DNA from: Humulus lupulus
Lineage: Eukaryota; Streptophyta; Magnoliopsida; Rosales; Cannabaceae
DNA length: 64,000 nt
Direction of reading: 5' to 3'
NCBI RefSeq assembly: GCF_963169125.1
Contig: NC_084795.1
Span: 191,988,214-192,052,213, forward strand
The notes beneath the pieces are model-generated. The model saw only the letters and a list, made by a program, of their open reading frames with translations, had not been told where the DNA came from and made no database searches. A program made the position numbers and the translations under genes. Positions within the stretch are counted from its first letter, which is position 1. Each line of letters begins with the position of its first letter. Below are positions 23,474 to 33,782 of the stretch, piece by piece.

Positions 23474-26101
23474 ATGCCAGATTTGTTAGGAGGTGAAAGG
23501 CCTATTGACGACGACCTTCTCGCCCAGCTGCTCGAGGGAGAAGAACAACCAGCTGACCGTGTCCACGAGATCCCTTTTTCGCGATCCTGTTCCAGACCCC
23601 ATCCTTCTCCTCCAATGGCCCGTTCCAAATCTTCAGGCAAGAAAAGGCCCGAGTCTGAAAACAACCCAAATTCTCCTGCTCGGCCTGATTCGCAGGCAAG
23701 GGCTCCCTCGACCAGTGGTCGAGAAAATCTTGTTCCTGACCCTAATATCCAAATTATGGCCCACCCTCGCCATCAGAACCTGCCTAATGTCGAGTGGTAT
23801 ACTTCCCCGGCCAGTTCAGTGACCCTTCGGATGGTTGCTAACTGCTTCAGGAAATTCCCTCTCACAGGGGTTTCCATTATACGTCCTGCCGCAGACCAGA
23901 GGGCTAACCTCCCCGGAGGTGTAAACAGCGCCTGGTCCCGGTATCACATCGAGGCGGGAGCTTATCTCCCTCTTCATCCCTTTTTTGAGGGGGTGGCCAA
24001 TTATTTCGGTGTCGCCCCCTTCCAAATAACTCCAAACGGATATAGAATGCAGGCCGCACTCTATATCCTGTATAAACTTAAGAAATGGCCAGAACCTTCG
24101 CCCCATGAGGTCAACTATCTTTTTGACCTTAAGTCTAACCCGCAACTACACATAACGGGTTTCTTCCATTTTTGTCACCAGGAAACCAATAGAATATTCC
24201 TCAATGACACTACGCACATCTCGAATGTGGGGCAGTATAGTAAGGAGTACTTCCTTACTCCAAACATAACCAGCAATAACTTGGCCTTCGCTCGAGGAGG
24301 TAAGTGCTTGTCTTCGACTGGTCGATACTTTTCGTCGATGTGTTCTCTTTCATTTTTCTTAAACTGTAATCTATTTTTCAGGCCCCTGGTTACGTCCGAC
24401 CCCAACACCAGACATGGTGTTGAGGTCCAATACTTTGGCCAGGATGTCCGACGCAGCAAAAAGCGTCAAGACCCTGTTGACTGAAGAAAACCTGAGGCTG
24501 TCTGGCCTCCTGGCTCCTCGCCGTGAAACTAGAGGGTCCGTGGTGGACGAAACCACTGCCGAGGGGGTTCCCGAGCAGCAATCCCCTGTGTCTCCTCCAC
24601 GGAGGAGGCCAACGGGGGTTACAATCAGGGAGCCCACGGGCAATCCTTCCACAAAAAGACCTTCTGCTCCCCAAGGCAAGGGGAAACAAAAGGCCAAAGA
24701 GCCTATTGGGGACTTGGGAGAATCCTCTAATGATAATGGTAAAGTTATTTCGCTTTTAAATGGTTTGCCAATTCCCTGTCATATGTTTGACGGAGAGGGT
24801 AACTTTACATATGCTCCAAACCTAGGGCCAGACTTCTTCATGCCAGATAATGAGTATATGACTAATAGAGTCAATAGTGTAGCGACCAGTAGTTGTAGCT
24901 CGGGTATTCACTTTGTTACCTCTTTTCTGTTGTATAATAACTTTTCATCTACCTCTTATCTTATCATTTTCCTGTGTTTACTTGCATGCAGACTTGGCCA
25001 CTCCCAACATTTTTGACATGTACCAGGCTGAGGAGGAAGAGGAAGTTCCTCAACTCCAACGGAGGTCCAAGAGGAGAACTGGTGAATCCAGCCGAGGTCC
25101 TCCAGCCAAGAAGGGTCGAACAGAAGACCTTCCCAAGGACACGCCAACTGGGCAAACTTCTACCCATCCATCAGCTCCTACTGAGAAGCAGACCCCTCTT
25201 GCCCCACCAAATCCTCCGGCTGCGCCCGCCAGAGAGGAAATTACTCGTGAAGAAGCTCTCGGGGCCAAACTCATGAATCGTGCCCTTCGATCAGCCAAGG
25301 ATTGCCTTGAACGTATCGGTAAAAGTGACAGTGTCAAGGATGCAATGGTCGAGGCTGAAAACATGGGGGTCGACCAGATTCTGAACAGGACCCTGAATGA
25401 AATCTCCAGTGTGAGTACTTCTTCATTTCTTAAGCCTTAGTTTTTTATTCTTCACGGCAGGCTCTAACTTTTTCCTTTATTCACAGGCTTTGTTGTCTGC
25501 TATTACTGCTCGTACCCGTGCCCAGGCTTCCATCAAGCAGGCAAAGGCAAAGGCCACTGAGAGGCATCAGGTGAAGGCAGCTGAGGAGCTTTCGGCTGCA
25601 GAGGCTAGGCATGCCAAGGAGTTGGAGGCGATGGTTCGAGAGAGGGACGCTGCGGTGACTAAGCTGCCAAAGGCTGAAGCTGCAAAGGAAGCTACAATAA
25701 TGTCGCGGCAGCAGTATCGAGATTCCAGCATAACCCATCTTCGCGAAATCAAAAGGCTGGAAGAGATGCTCAAGCCCAAGGATGAGGCCATTGCTACTCT
25801 CGAAGGCAAAGTCGTGCAGTTGGAACTCGACAACTCCAAAAATCTGGAAAGGTACAAGAGGACGACGCTCCGATGTTTCTACAATTTCTGGAAACATAAT
25901 CAGGGTGCCAACTTCAGCTATCTTTCTGAAGACGTCAGGACTGTCGAGTTGGCTCGCTGCACTGCCCAACTGGCCGAAGAGGAGGCAAGAGCGAGGATCC
26001 CCGCCTCTCCAAGCATTGTTGCCATGGAAGAAGAAGAAGTTGTTGAGGATGCGACCAACCAGGATGCTGCTCAGGACCCTCCAGCCCCAAGTGCCTCTTA
26101 A
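23474..26101 (+). CDS. Tat-1 antisense gene: Transposase_28-like, coiled-coil protein
   Basis: Four exons (23,474-24,299; 24,382-24,876; 24,992-25,410; 25,487-26,101) join in frame to 784 codons plus stop. The introns are 24,300-24,381 (GTAAGT...TTTTTCAG), 24,877-24,991 (GTGTAG...TGCAG) and 25,411-25,486 (GTGAGT...TTCACAG). The start is the first ATG after the leader-intron acceptor. Residues 1-95 are acidic, then Ser/Pro/Lys-rich. About 95-250 resemble the plant 'putative gypsy type transposon' (Transposase_28) family, with LPLHPFFEGVANYFGV, then TPNGYRM and KKWPEPSPHEVNYLF. The middle is basic and Pro-rich (KKGR, KRRTGESS). Exon 4 is an Ala/Glu/Lys coiled coil ending in an acidic tail. The gene runs antisense to gag-pol, tail to tail with pol. 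No enzymatic function is established; a nuclear or structural role is possible. Intron 2 has the weakest donor. Confidence 0.75.
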
Positions 26102-26798
26102 ACTTTTCCCTTTTTTTTTCTTTCTTTTTGGCTACACGACCCACGGGTCGTGATGTAAAGACAATACTTTCGTTTTAAACTTTACTGCACGGGCAGTAAA
26201 TCTTTTTTCTTTTACCTGAACAGTTACATCCAAACAGCGATGCTTGCGGTGTAAAGGCTTAAATCTTGATGCTATAATATCTTTATTTATTATAACATTT
26301 GTCCGTATGACCGAACTTAGCATAGTACTTTGGCATGATTTAACAAAACATAAATTTTGAAAAATACTCTAAGTACTGTAGCATGCTTTCACTCATTTTT
26401 TTCATGTGTTTACATACCTTGTGAGTATGCTTTGCTATCCATGTGCCTTATATGCCCCCCAAGTGATCAAGGAGCTTTTGGTCCTTGGTCACTTGCCCTG
26501 ACCATGGCCTGTTCGAACATTCTTGTTCGTGTGAAAAATGATACTTGTAATACAGCAAAACAACACACGTAATGAACAAATACTTGTAAATGTAAATTCA
26601 CAATGGTTGGCAAGAATGACTGGCTGCGCACAGTCCCTTATAATCTCGTATTAAAAATGGACTAAACATGTCTTTACGAGTGATTCTATAATAGAACCTT
26701 ACATATACGAGCAGTTAGCCATACAACGTGGCTAACCCTCTTTGCAAAACTTGTAAAAATTGAAATTTAATACAAGCCAGTCCTTTATAAAGGATTGT
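26102..26798. other. Spacer between convergent antisense gene and pol
   Basis: No gene. It holds the 3' flank of the antisense gene (T-rich tract 26,108-26,130) and the 3' flank of pol on the opposite strand. The two reading frames point towards each other, so their transcripts could overlap here. Small open frames in this stretch show no domain. Confidence 0.5.
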
Positions 26799-27953
26799 TT
26801 ACTGATAATACTTGCGCAGGTGTTCTCCATTCCAATAACGTGGAACGAGATCTCCGTTTAAGCGTGCAAGTTTATAGGTGCCTAGATGAAGGACTTCTTC
26901 AATCTGGTAAGGTCCTTCCCAATTGGGTCCGAGTACTCCAGCAGTAGGGTCGCGGGTATTTAAGAAAACTCGTCGTAACACCAAGTCACCGACGTTGAAT
27001 TTCCTTTCTTTAACTTTGGAGTTAAAGTACCGGGCGACTTTTTGCTGGTATGCAGCAACTCGGAGTTGAGATTTCTCTCGTATCTCATCGATTGAGTCAA
27101 GGGACTCCACCATTAGCTGGCTATTCTATTCCTGGTCGTAAGTCAAACGCCGATGTGAGGGGGGATCTAACTCAACAGGCAACATAGCCTCATACCCATA
27201 GGCTAAGGAAAATGGAGTATGTCCTGTCGCTGTTCGGTGAGACGTTCTATACGACCAGAGGACTTTAGGCAACTGCTCTGGCCACGCTCCTTTACCTTCC
27301 TCAAGTCTTTTCTTCAGGGTGTCTTTAAGAGTTTTGTTCATGGCTTCGACTTGCCCATTCGCCTGGGGGTGTGCGACTGAAGAAAAGCTTTTAATAACTC
27401 CATGTCTTTCGCAGAAATCGGTGAATAAATCGCTGTCAAACTGGGTCCCATTGTCTGAAACTATCTTTCTGGGCAAACCATACCGACAGACAATGTTCTT
27501 GATGAAAAAGTTGAGAACTTTCTTGGTCGAGATGGTTGCGAGTGGTTCTGCTTCGGCCCATTTGGTGAAGTAATCAACTGCCACAACTGCGTATTTTACT
27601 CTGCCTTTCCCTGTAGGTAGGGATCCAATCAAATCTATCTCCCATACTGCAAAAGGCCACGGACTCTGCATTTGTTTCAATTCGTTTAGAGCTGCTCGTG
27701 GAATCTTGGAGTACCTTTGACATTTATCACATCTTCGTACAAACTCCATCGAATCCTCGTTCATCGTTGCCCAGAAGTAGCCCTGCCTTAGAATATTTTT
27801 TGCCAAACTCTGCCCCCCAGCGTGATCCCCGCAGAAGCCTTCATGCACTTCTTTCATGAGTTCCTTAGCTTTTTCTGGTGTAACGCACCTGAGTAGTGGC
27901 ATCGAATATCCTCTTCGGTACATAATGCCATCGACCAGTATGTATCTAGCAGC
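26799..27953 (-). pseudogene. Tat-1 integrase, one internal stop
   Basis: Minus strand, same frame throughout. The HHCC zinc-binding part runs from HEGFCGDHAGG to CDKCQRYS (about 27,710-27,840). The catalytic core has D in WEIDLIGS (about 27,640), D in VSDNGTQFD (about 27,450) and E in GQVEAMNKTLK (about 27,340). It is followed by the usual LWSYRTSHRTATGHTPF block, and the C-terminal part ends GEHLRKYYQ at 26,799. An in-frame TAG at 27,126-27,128 separates the core from the C-terminal part, and a TGA at 27,954-27,956 separates integrase from RNase H. All three acidic residues are kept. No chromodomain is present, in line with Tat rather than a chromovirus. Confidence 0.9.
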
Positions 27954-27956
27954 TCA

Positions 27957-28900
27957 TCTTTGTAGAGTTCTGGCTTTGTTTCTATCTGTCGGCAGCGAAC
28001 CATTTGTCAGATATTCCAAGTAAGGCGCCATCCATGTATCCTCCATCCGAATCTCCATACTGAACTCAGCTGCTTGTATGATCGGCTTACTCAATCTTTC
28101 TACTGGCACAATGTTCAAAGTGTCAGCATCCTTCACGCTTGTGAGTTTGGCTAAGGCGTCTGAGTTTGAATTCTGATCCCGCGGGATTTGCTGGAGGGTG
28201 TATTTCGTGAACTGGGCTAGCAGGTCCTTTGTTTTATTCAAGTAGGCCACCATTTTCAAACCTCGCGCTTGATATTCTCCTAGGACCTGATTCACCACCA
28301 GCTGTGAATCACTGTAGATATCAAGCGTCTTTATGCTCATATCCTTTGCCATTCTTAATCCAGCGAGGAGTGCTTCATATTCCGCTTCATTATTTGATGC
28401 GGTGAAGTTGAACCTGATGGCGCAGTGAAATCGATGCCCTTCCGGCGTTATCAATATCACTCCCGCTCCAGCGTGGGATTCGTTGGAAGAACCATCTGTG
28501 AATAGCTTCCACAAAGGAGTTTTGTCTTGAGGTACGGGCGCTTCAGGCAGTTCGCACTGCTCACTGTCCGGGAGTTCAGTGAACTCCGCAATAAGATCGG
28601 CCAAGACTTGTCCCTTTACTGTTGCTCGCGGTGAATAGGTTATATCGAACTGCCCTAGTTCGACTGCCCATTTTAACAATCGCCCAGCCGCCTCAGGTTT
28701 TTGGAGGACTTGCCGAAGGGGCTGGTCAGTTAGAACTGTGATAAGATGGGCTTGGAAGTAAGGACGTAACTTCCTAGAGGCTAGAATTAGGCAATATGCT
28801 AAACTTTCGATTGGCGGATATCGTAATTCTGCACCGATCAGCCTCTTGCTGACATAGTAGACTGCTTTCTGTACGCCTTCTTCCTCCCGAAAAAAGTACC
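27957..28900 (-). pseudogene. Tat-1 RNase H plus second (archaeal-type) RNase H
   Basis: The first part (28,560-28,890) is the standard gypsy RNase H tail: YYVSKRL, RYPPIESLAYCLI, LTDQPLRQVL, GRLLKWAVELGQFDI. The second part (about 28,130-28,530) is an RVT_3-like RNase H with the expected acidic residues: LFTDGSSNESHAGAGV, FTASNNEAEYEALLAGL, IYSDSQLVVNQ and DQNSNSDALAKL. A second RNase H of this kind is a known mark of the Tat lineage. It is read in a frame shifted by one base from RT. The chain ends at a premature TGA (27,954-27,956) just before integrase. Confidence 0.9.
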
Positions 28901-30108
28901 GCGCTAGGAGCAACTTCGGTAGTCGCCAGATAAATAAACAAAGTCTCTCCTTCGATCGGCTTTGACAAGATGGGAGGTTGTGCCATATGAGCTTTCAATG
29001 CCTGGAATGCTTGCTCGCAGTCTTCTGTCCACTCAAACAATTTATTCCTCCTAAGTAGATTGAAGAATGGGACGCACTTGTCTGTTGATTTCGAAATGAA
29101 TCTACTTAGGGCTGCGATCCTCCCCGTTAAACTTTGTACATCTTTGATCTTTTCTGGCGACTTCATGTCGATCAGGGCTTTTATCTTGTCGGGATTGGCC
29201 TCGATTCCTCTTGAATTTACGATAAACCCCAAAAACTTCCCTGATCCGACTCCAAAGGAACACTTGAGGGGATTTAATTTCATTTGGTACTTGTTTAACA
29301 CATCAAAGCACTCTTGTAAATCCCTCACATGCCCTTCTGCCTTCTTAGACTTTACCAGCATGTCATCCACATATACCTCCATGTTTACACCGATTTGCTC
29401 CTTGAACATGTGGTTGACTAGCTGTTGGTAAGTCGCACCTGCGTTTTTCAGTCCGAAGGGCATTACTTTGTAACAATACAAGCCTGTATCGGTCCGAAAG
29501 CTGGTGTGATCCTCATCAGGGGGATGCATGCTAATCTGGTTGTAGCCTGAATATGCATCCATGACTGAGAGGATCTCATGTCCTGCAGTAGCGTCGACCA
29601 GCTGGTCGATCCTTGGGAGTGGGAAGCAGTCTTTCGGGCAGGCTTTATTGAGCTCTGTAAAATCCACACAGGCCCGCCACTCGCCGTTAGGCTTGGGGAC
29701 TAGCACCGGATTGGAGACCCACGACGGATGAAATGCCACCCGTATGAACCCATTCTCCTTTAGCCTTTCGACTTCTTCTTTTAAGGCTCGTGATCTATCT
29801 TTATCGAGCAGCCTTCTCTTTTGTTGCACGGGTGGAAAGGTTTTGTCTATATTCAGGACATGGATGATTACTGCAGGATCTATCACAACCATGTCTTTAT
29901 GCGACCAGGCGAAAACCTCCTGGTTTTTTCGCAAGAATTCCACCAGTGCGTGCTTCGTGGTAGGTTCTAAGTTTTTCCCAACCTTTATGACTCTGGTTGG
30001 GTCTTCTTTGTCGAGTTGAACCTCCTCCAGGTCCTCAACGGGTCCAACATTTTCTTCAAAATCCCCAAAGCGAGGATCCAAATCTCCATCCTCACTTTGG
30101 GCAACACC
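28890..30108 (-). pseudogene. Tat-1 reverse transcriptase, ends in a frameshift
   Basis: A long open frame on the minus strand with the complete RT order. It has FIRVAFHPSWVSNPVLVPK, RACVDFTELNKACPKD, FPLPRIDQLVDATAGHE, SVMDAYSGYNQISM (catalytic Asp), VMPFGLKNAGATYQQLVN and EVYVDDMLVKS (catalytic YVDD), then the thumb and the start of RNase H. An extra base in an A6 run (28,890-28,895 on the plus strand) shifts the frame after TTEVAPSAVL. The reading continues in another frame as REEEGVQKAVYY. Upstream it is in frame with gag-protease, separated by one TAG at 30,109-30,111. The catalytic residues are intact. Confidence 0.92.
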
Positions 30109-33066
30109 CTATTTGGTGACTTCATCACCGGATTGGGCTTGCGTATCAACTGCCATCTGCAATCTATCTGGGGTAGTGCTCCTCGGCGTTCCACTTTTTG
30201 CCTTTGTGATCGAGGCGTTGTAGCACTCCCTGGCTTCCCTTTGGTTTCCCAAAACGCATCCTACCCCCGCGTCTGTTGGGAACTTCATGGCTACGTGCCA
30301 CATCGAGATGACGGCCCGTAGATCAACCAGTATGGGCGTTCCAATAACGGCGTTGTACGCCGAAGGACAATCGACCACTACAAAAGTGGCGAGTAATGTC
30401 CTTGTCGCAGGCGCTGTACCCGTCGTTACTCGGAGTTTGATCAATCCGGATGGGGCGAGTCCTTCTCCAGAGAAGCCGTATATCGTTTGATTGCAGGGCT
30501 CCAAGTCCATCACGGACAATTTCATGCGTTCCAGTGTTGATTTATACAGGATATTCACTGAACTTCCTGTATCGACCAGTACCCTCTTCACCATCATATT
30601 GGCCATCTGGATGTCCACGACCAGCGGATCGGAATGTGGGAACCTGACGTGTTGGGCGTCGTCATCAGAGAAGGTTATCTCTCCTCCCTCTGACCGAGCC
30701 TTTTTCGGTGCACGGTCCTCCACAGTCATCATCTCGATGTCCTGGTCGTGGCGCAGAGTCCGAGCATACCGTTCTCTGGCCTTTCCGCTATTTCTCGCGA
30801 GGTACGGGCCTCCACAGATGGTTAAGAGTGTTCCAACCACGAGGGCAGGTTGTAATGGTGGCGAGCGTTGGCGTGTGGACGCCTGCTCGTTGCCACCCAG
30901 AGCTTCTCGTTGGGAATTTCTCGAGGCCCGTACGTATCTTCTCAAGTGTCCTTGTCTAATAAGGAACTCGATTTCATCTTTTAACTGGTTGCATTCATTA
31001 GTGTCATGTCCGTAGTCATTATGGTAACGACAGAACTTGGTGGTGTCTCTTTTCGAAATGTCCTTTTGAATGGGCCCAGGTTTCTTGTAAGGCACACTGG
31101 AACCTGTGGCCTGGTAAACCTCTCCCCGAGACTCAATGAGGGCAGTGTAGTTAGTGAACCGAGGATCATAACGATTACCCTTGGCTCGTTTGTTGTCGGA
31201 GGTGGAAGGCTCGTTATACGACTGTTTTCCACCGTTCTTGCCATTACCGTTGCCGTTCCCATTTCCTTTGTCGTTGCCACTAGGTTTGGACCCATTGGCG
31301 GCCTTGGCGGGTTCGAAAGCCTTCTTATCCTTGTCTGAGGGCTTTCCATCGTCGGCAATGGCTTCTTCAAGCTTGATATAGCGATCAGCTCGATCCAAAC
31401 ATTCTTGGGTAGTTCTCACCCCTTCCTTTCGGAGACTCTTCCAGAGGGGAGAACGACGTTTTACTCCTGCAGTTATGGCCATCATCTTCCCTTCGTCCCC
31501 GAAAATCTTCGCTCCAGCTGCTGCTCGCATAAAACGTTGGATGTAGTCTTTCACTGACTCCCCATCTTGTTGGCGAATTTCAACCAACCGGTTCGCTTCG
31601 GTCGGATGCACACGACCTGCGTAGAACTGTCCGTAGAACTCCCTTACGAACATTTCCCAAGAAACTATGCTTGCAGGAGGGAACTTAAAAAACCATTCCT
31701 GCGCAACTTCAGAAAGTGTTGCAGGGAAGATCCTGCACCGAACGTCTTTGGACACTTTCTGAATATCCATCTGAATTTCAAACTTGTTGACATGGGACAC
31801 TGGGTCCCCATATCCGTCAAAGTTTGGGAGCGTAGGCATCTTGAATTTGCTCGGGGTTTCGGCATTAGCTATCCTTTGCACGAAAGGAGTGCCTTTCCTC
31901 CTATCATGGTCGATGTAAGATGTCCTCCCCCCGACCAACTGTTGCACTGCCTGGTTGAGGGCGTCTATCTGGGCCTGTACAGCGGCAGGAATCGTTGTCG
32001 CCTCTGTTGCTGGAGGGACATTCTCGCCATGCCGCTCACGGCGGTCGTTGAGTACATCTCTCAGGTCCTCTTCTCTTCTCCGCTGCTCACTACCCCCGAG
32101 CAGGTTGAAGACATTATTTTGCCTGGGTTGCCCCCCAGCATCCCATCTATTGGGCTGGTCATCTTGAGGTACCTGGCTCCTACCTTTACCTCTTTCTTCG
32201 TTCCTCCCACCGGCGTTTCCTTTGCCTGAGTCGGCCTCATTATACCTGTGGCCATCTCTGAACCTTGACTGGCTATGGTGGGACCGGCTGTTCCCTCTAT
32301 TCCCGTCTCTGGCTGAAACGTCCCGAGCGTTAGAGGGCGGCCTGCGCTGGTTGTGGTGTCCCCGTGCATTATCATGTCGTGGGGGACTCCAGACCGCAGA
32401 GCCTCACTCTGACTCCCTCCCGTTACTAGGAGGGTACCGACCTCTGTTCGGTAGGTTCGGTCCATCATCCCTATGGCGTCTAGGACTACGAGGCTGATGC
32501 TCGGCCCTATTCTGCCTCTGTTGCGGAGGATTACCTCGAGCAGCTTGGGATGGTGGCTGTGCCTCAGGGTCCAGTGGGACATCGTCGCGGGGAATCTGAG
32601 GCTGCTCGGGCCTTTGCGGACTTGAGGGCTGGATTGGTGGGCTAGGATCGGGACCCCTCTGAGGTGGCCCATTCACAGGTTGGTTAGGTTACGAGGCAGG
32701 TGCAGCCTGATTTCTAGCCAATAGCAAGGCTGCCTCGAGGGCTGCCATGGCTTCGCTCTGGTGGCGGTCCACCTCCGCCTGCCTTTCACTCAATTCTGCA
32801 CGCTGCCGTTCAATCTTCTGCTGCTGCCGCACCATAACTTCAGCGGCAGTCTCCTGACTGGCTCTCAGACTAGTCAGTTCTTCCTGCAACGCACCCAGGG
32901 TATTCTTCAATGCTGCATCATCCATTTCCTCCTCCTCAAAATCCAGTTGTGGCTCATCGTCTGCCATGCTTGCAGGAGGAGGAGGAGGTGGCGGGTTTGA
33001 TGGTGCAGCGGCGGCCGCCTGTCCAGTTTTCTTTCCAGCTTTCGCCATTAGTTTTCTCAACAACAA
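30109..33066 (-). pseudogene. Tat-1 gag and protease, with two in-frame stops
   Basis: One minus-strand frame from ATG at 33,066 (or 33,048, MAKAGKK) to TAG at 30,109. The N-terminus is Ala/Pro-rich (33,066-32,692) and coiled-coil-like (EELTSLRASQ...RQAEVDRHQ). Then comes an Arg/Pro/Gln-rich linker. The retrotransposon gag domain is at about 31,400-31,880 (AQEWFFKFPPASIVSW; REFYGQFYAGRVHP; VKDYIQRFMRAA). A zinc-knuckle-like CRYHNDYGHDTNEC is at about 30,985-31,030. The protease has an intact VLVDTGSSVNILYK site (about 30,550-30,590). TAA at 32,689-32,691 and TGA at 32,404-32,406 interrupt the N-terminal part without changing frame. The terminal TAG lies at the gag-pol boundary, so it might be a natural stop rather than damage. 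Confidence 0.88.
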
Positions 33067-33074
33067 TAAATCAA

Positions 33075-33093
33075 GCTCTCAATGAAAGCACCA
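33075..33093 (-). other. Tat-1 primer-binding site
   Basis: On the minus strand it reads TGGTGCTTTCATTGAGAGC, three bases inside the 5' LTR. The identical 19 bases sit at the same place in Tat-2 (49,588-49,606). The TGG start fits the CCA end of a tRNA; I do not assign the tRNA species. Confidence 0.8.
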
Positions 33094-33096
33094 GAA

Positions 33097-33686
33097 TGTT
33101 GACCCACGATTTGGCCAACTGACACGGAGTCAGAATAAGCTTGATATGAATGAAAGTAATGAGAAGAACATAATGACAAAAGTAAATAAGGCACAGTATT
33201 TTATAGTGGTTCGGCCCCAGGATCTGATAATGACCTACGTCCACTTAGGTTGATATTGATATAAAAATCATATGAGTGATCAAAGAACTAGGGTTCAATG
33301 AGTTTCACTAATCTCTGAAGAACAATACAATATTACTAGGAGAATTACTATAGTCTCAAATGATTCAAAAGCCAAAAATCCCTCCCTTGAGCTATCTCTT
33401 GCTATTTATAGGCTCAAGGGGGATTACAAAAGATTGTTACAGATATTCTTTCCTGAATAATCGGATACTCAGGAGATTGTGTGAGATAAATTCGGGATTC
33501 TACAAAGATCTTCCCATTAATGTTGCCTTGTATGCGGAGCTATCGACCAGACTGGCCACATGTAAGACTGTTTCGCACTGCTTCTAACATGTCTTCTGGT
33601 CGATACTCTAGCAAAACGTTTCCAGGTGTCAGCCACATGTCCAGGAATCACTTGCCACGTCACCAATGCTAATTTTTTGGATAACA
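33097..33686 (-). repeat. Tat-1 5' LTR (590 bp)
   Basis: Starts TGTTGACC and ends GGATAACA, same length as the 3' LTR. The minus-strand TATA box (CTATAAATAG) lies at 33,402-33,411 and should drive the gag-pol transcript. CGCTC follows at 33,687-33,691, matching 22,034-22,038. Confidence 0.95.
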
Positions 33687-33691
33687 CGCTC

Positions 33692-33780
33692 CCTAGGACC
33701 GTCTCGGATCACTCATCACAAATATATCACCACAATCTCGTGGTATCAAGCATAACATACATATAATTCACATTTATGCC
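33692..33780 (-). mobile_element. Chromovirus LTR fragment F, part 2
   Basis: Continues the LTR interrupted by Tat-1 (CCTAGGACCGTCTCGGATC, as in LTR C at about 5008). It ends CACATTTATGCCC, the reverse complement of the GGGCATAAATGTG landmark, about 200 bases before the LTR's own start. It is then joined to plus-strand pol sequence, so the junction near 33,781 is a rearrangement. Confidence 0.75.
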
Positions 33781-33782
33781 CT

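Larger units (their letters stand above)
22039..33686 (-). mobile_element. Tat-1: complete Ty3/gypsy Tat-type retrotransposon
   Basis: About 11.6 kb, transcribed right to left, bounded by two 590-bp LTRs and a perfect 5-bp target-site duplication CGCTC (22,034-22,038 and 33,687-33,691). The order on the minus strand is 5' LTR, PBS, gag, protease, RT, RNase H, a second RNase H-like domain and integrase. Then come an antisense gene on the plus strand, the PPT and the 3' LTR. A second RNase H between RNase H and integrase and extra antisense genes near the 3' LTR are known traits of the plant Tat lineage. Removing it restores an uninterrupted chromovirus LTR. Gag-pol has several lesions; the antisense gene does not. 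Confidence 0.95.

Noticed and set aside
24371..25364. Minus-strand open frames over the antisense gene
   Set aside because: Shadows of the spliced plus-strand gene; no similarity to gag-pol was seen.
30016..31381. Several plus-strand open frames over Tat-1 gag-protease
   Set aside because: They are shadows of the minus-strand gag-pol frame; no domains or codon logic of their own.
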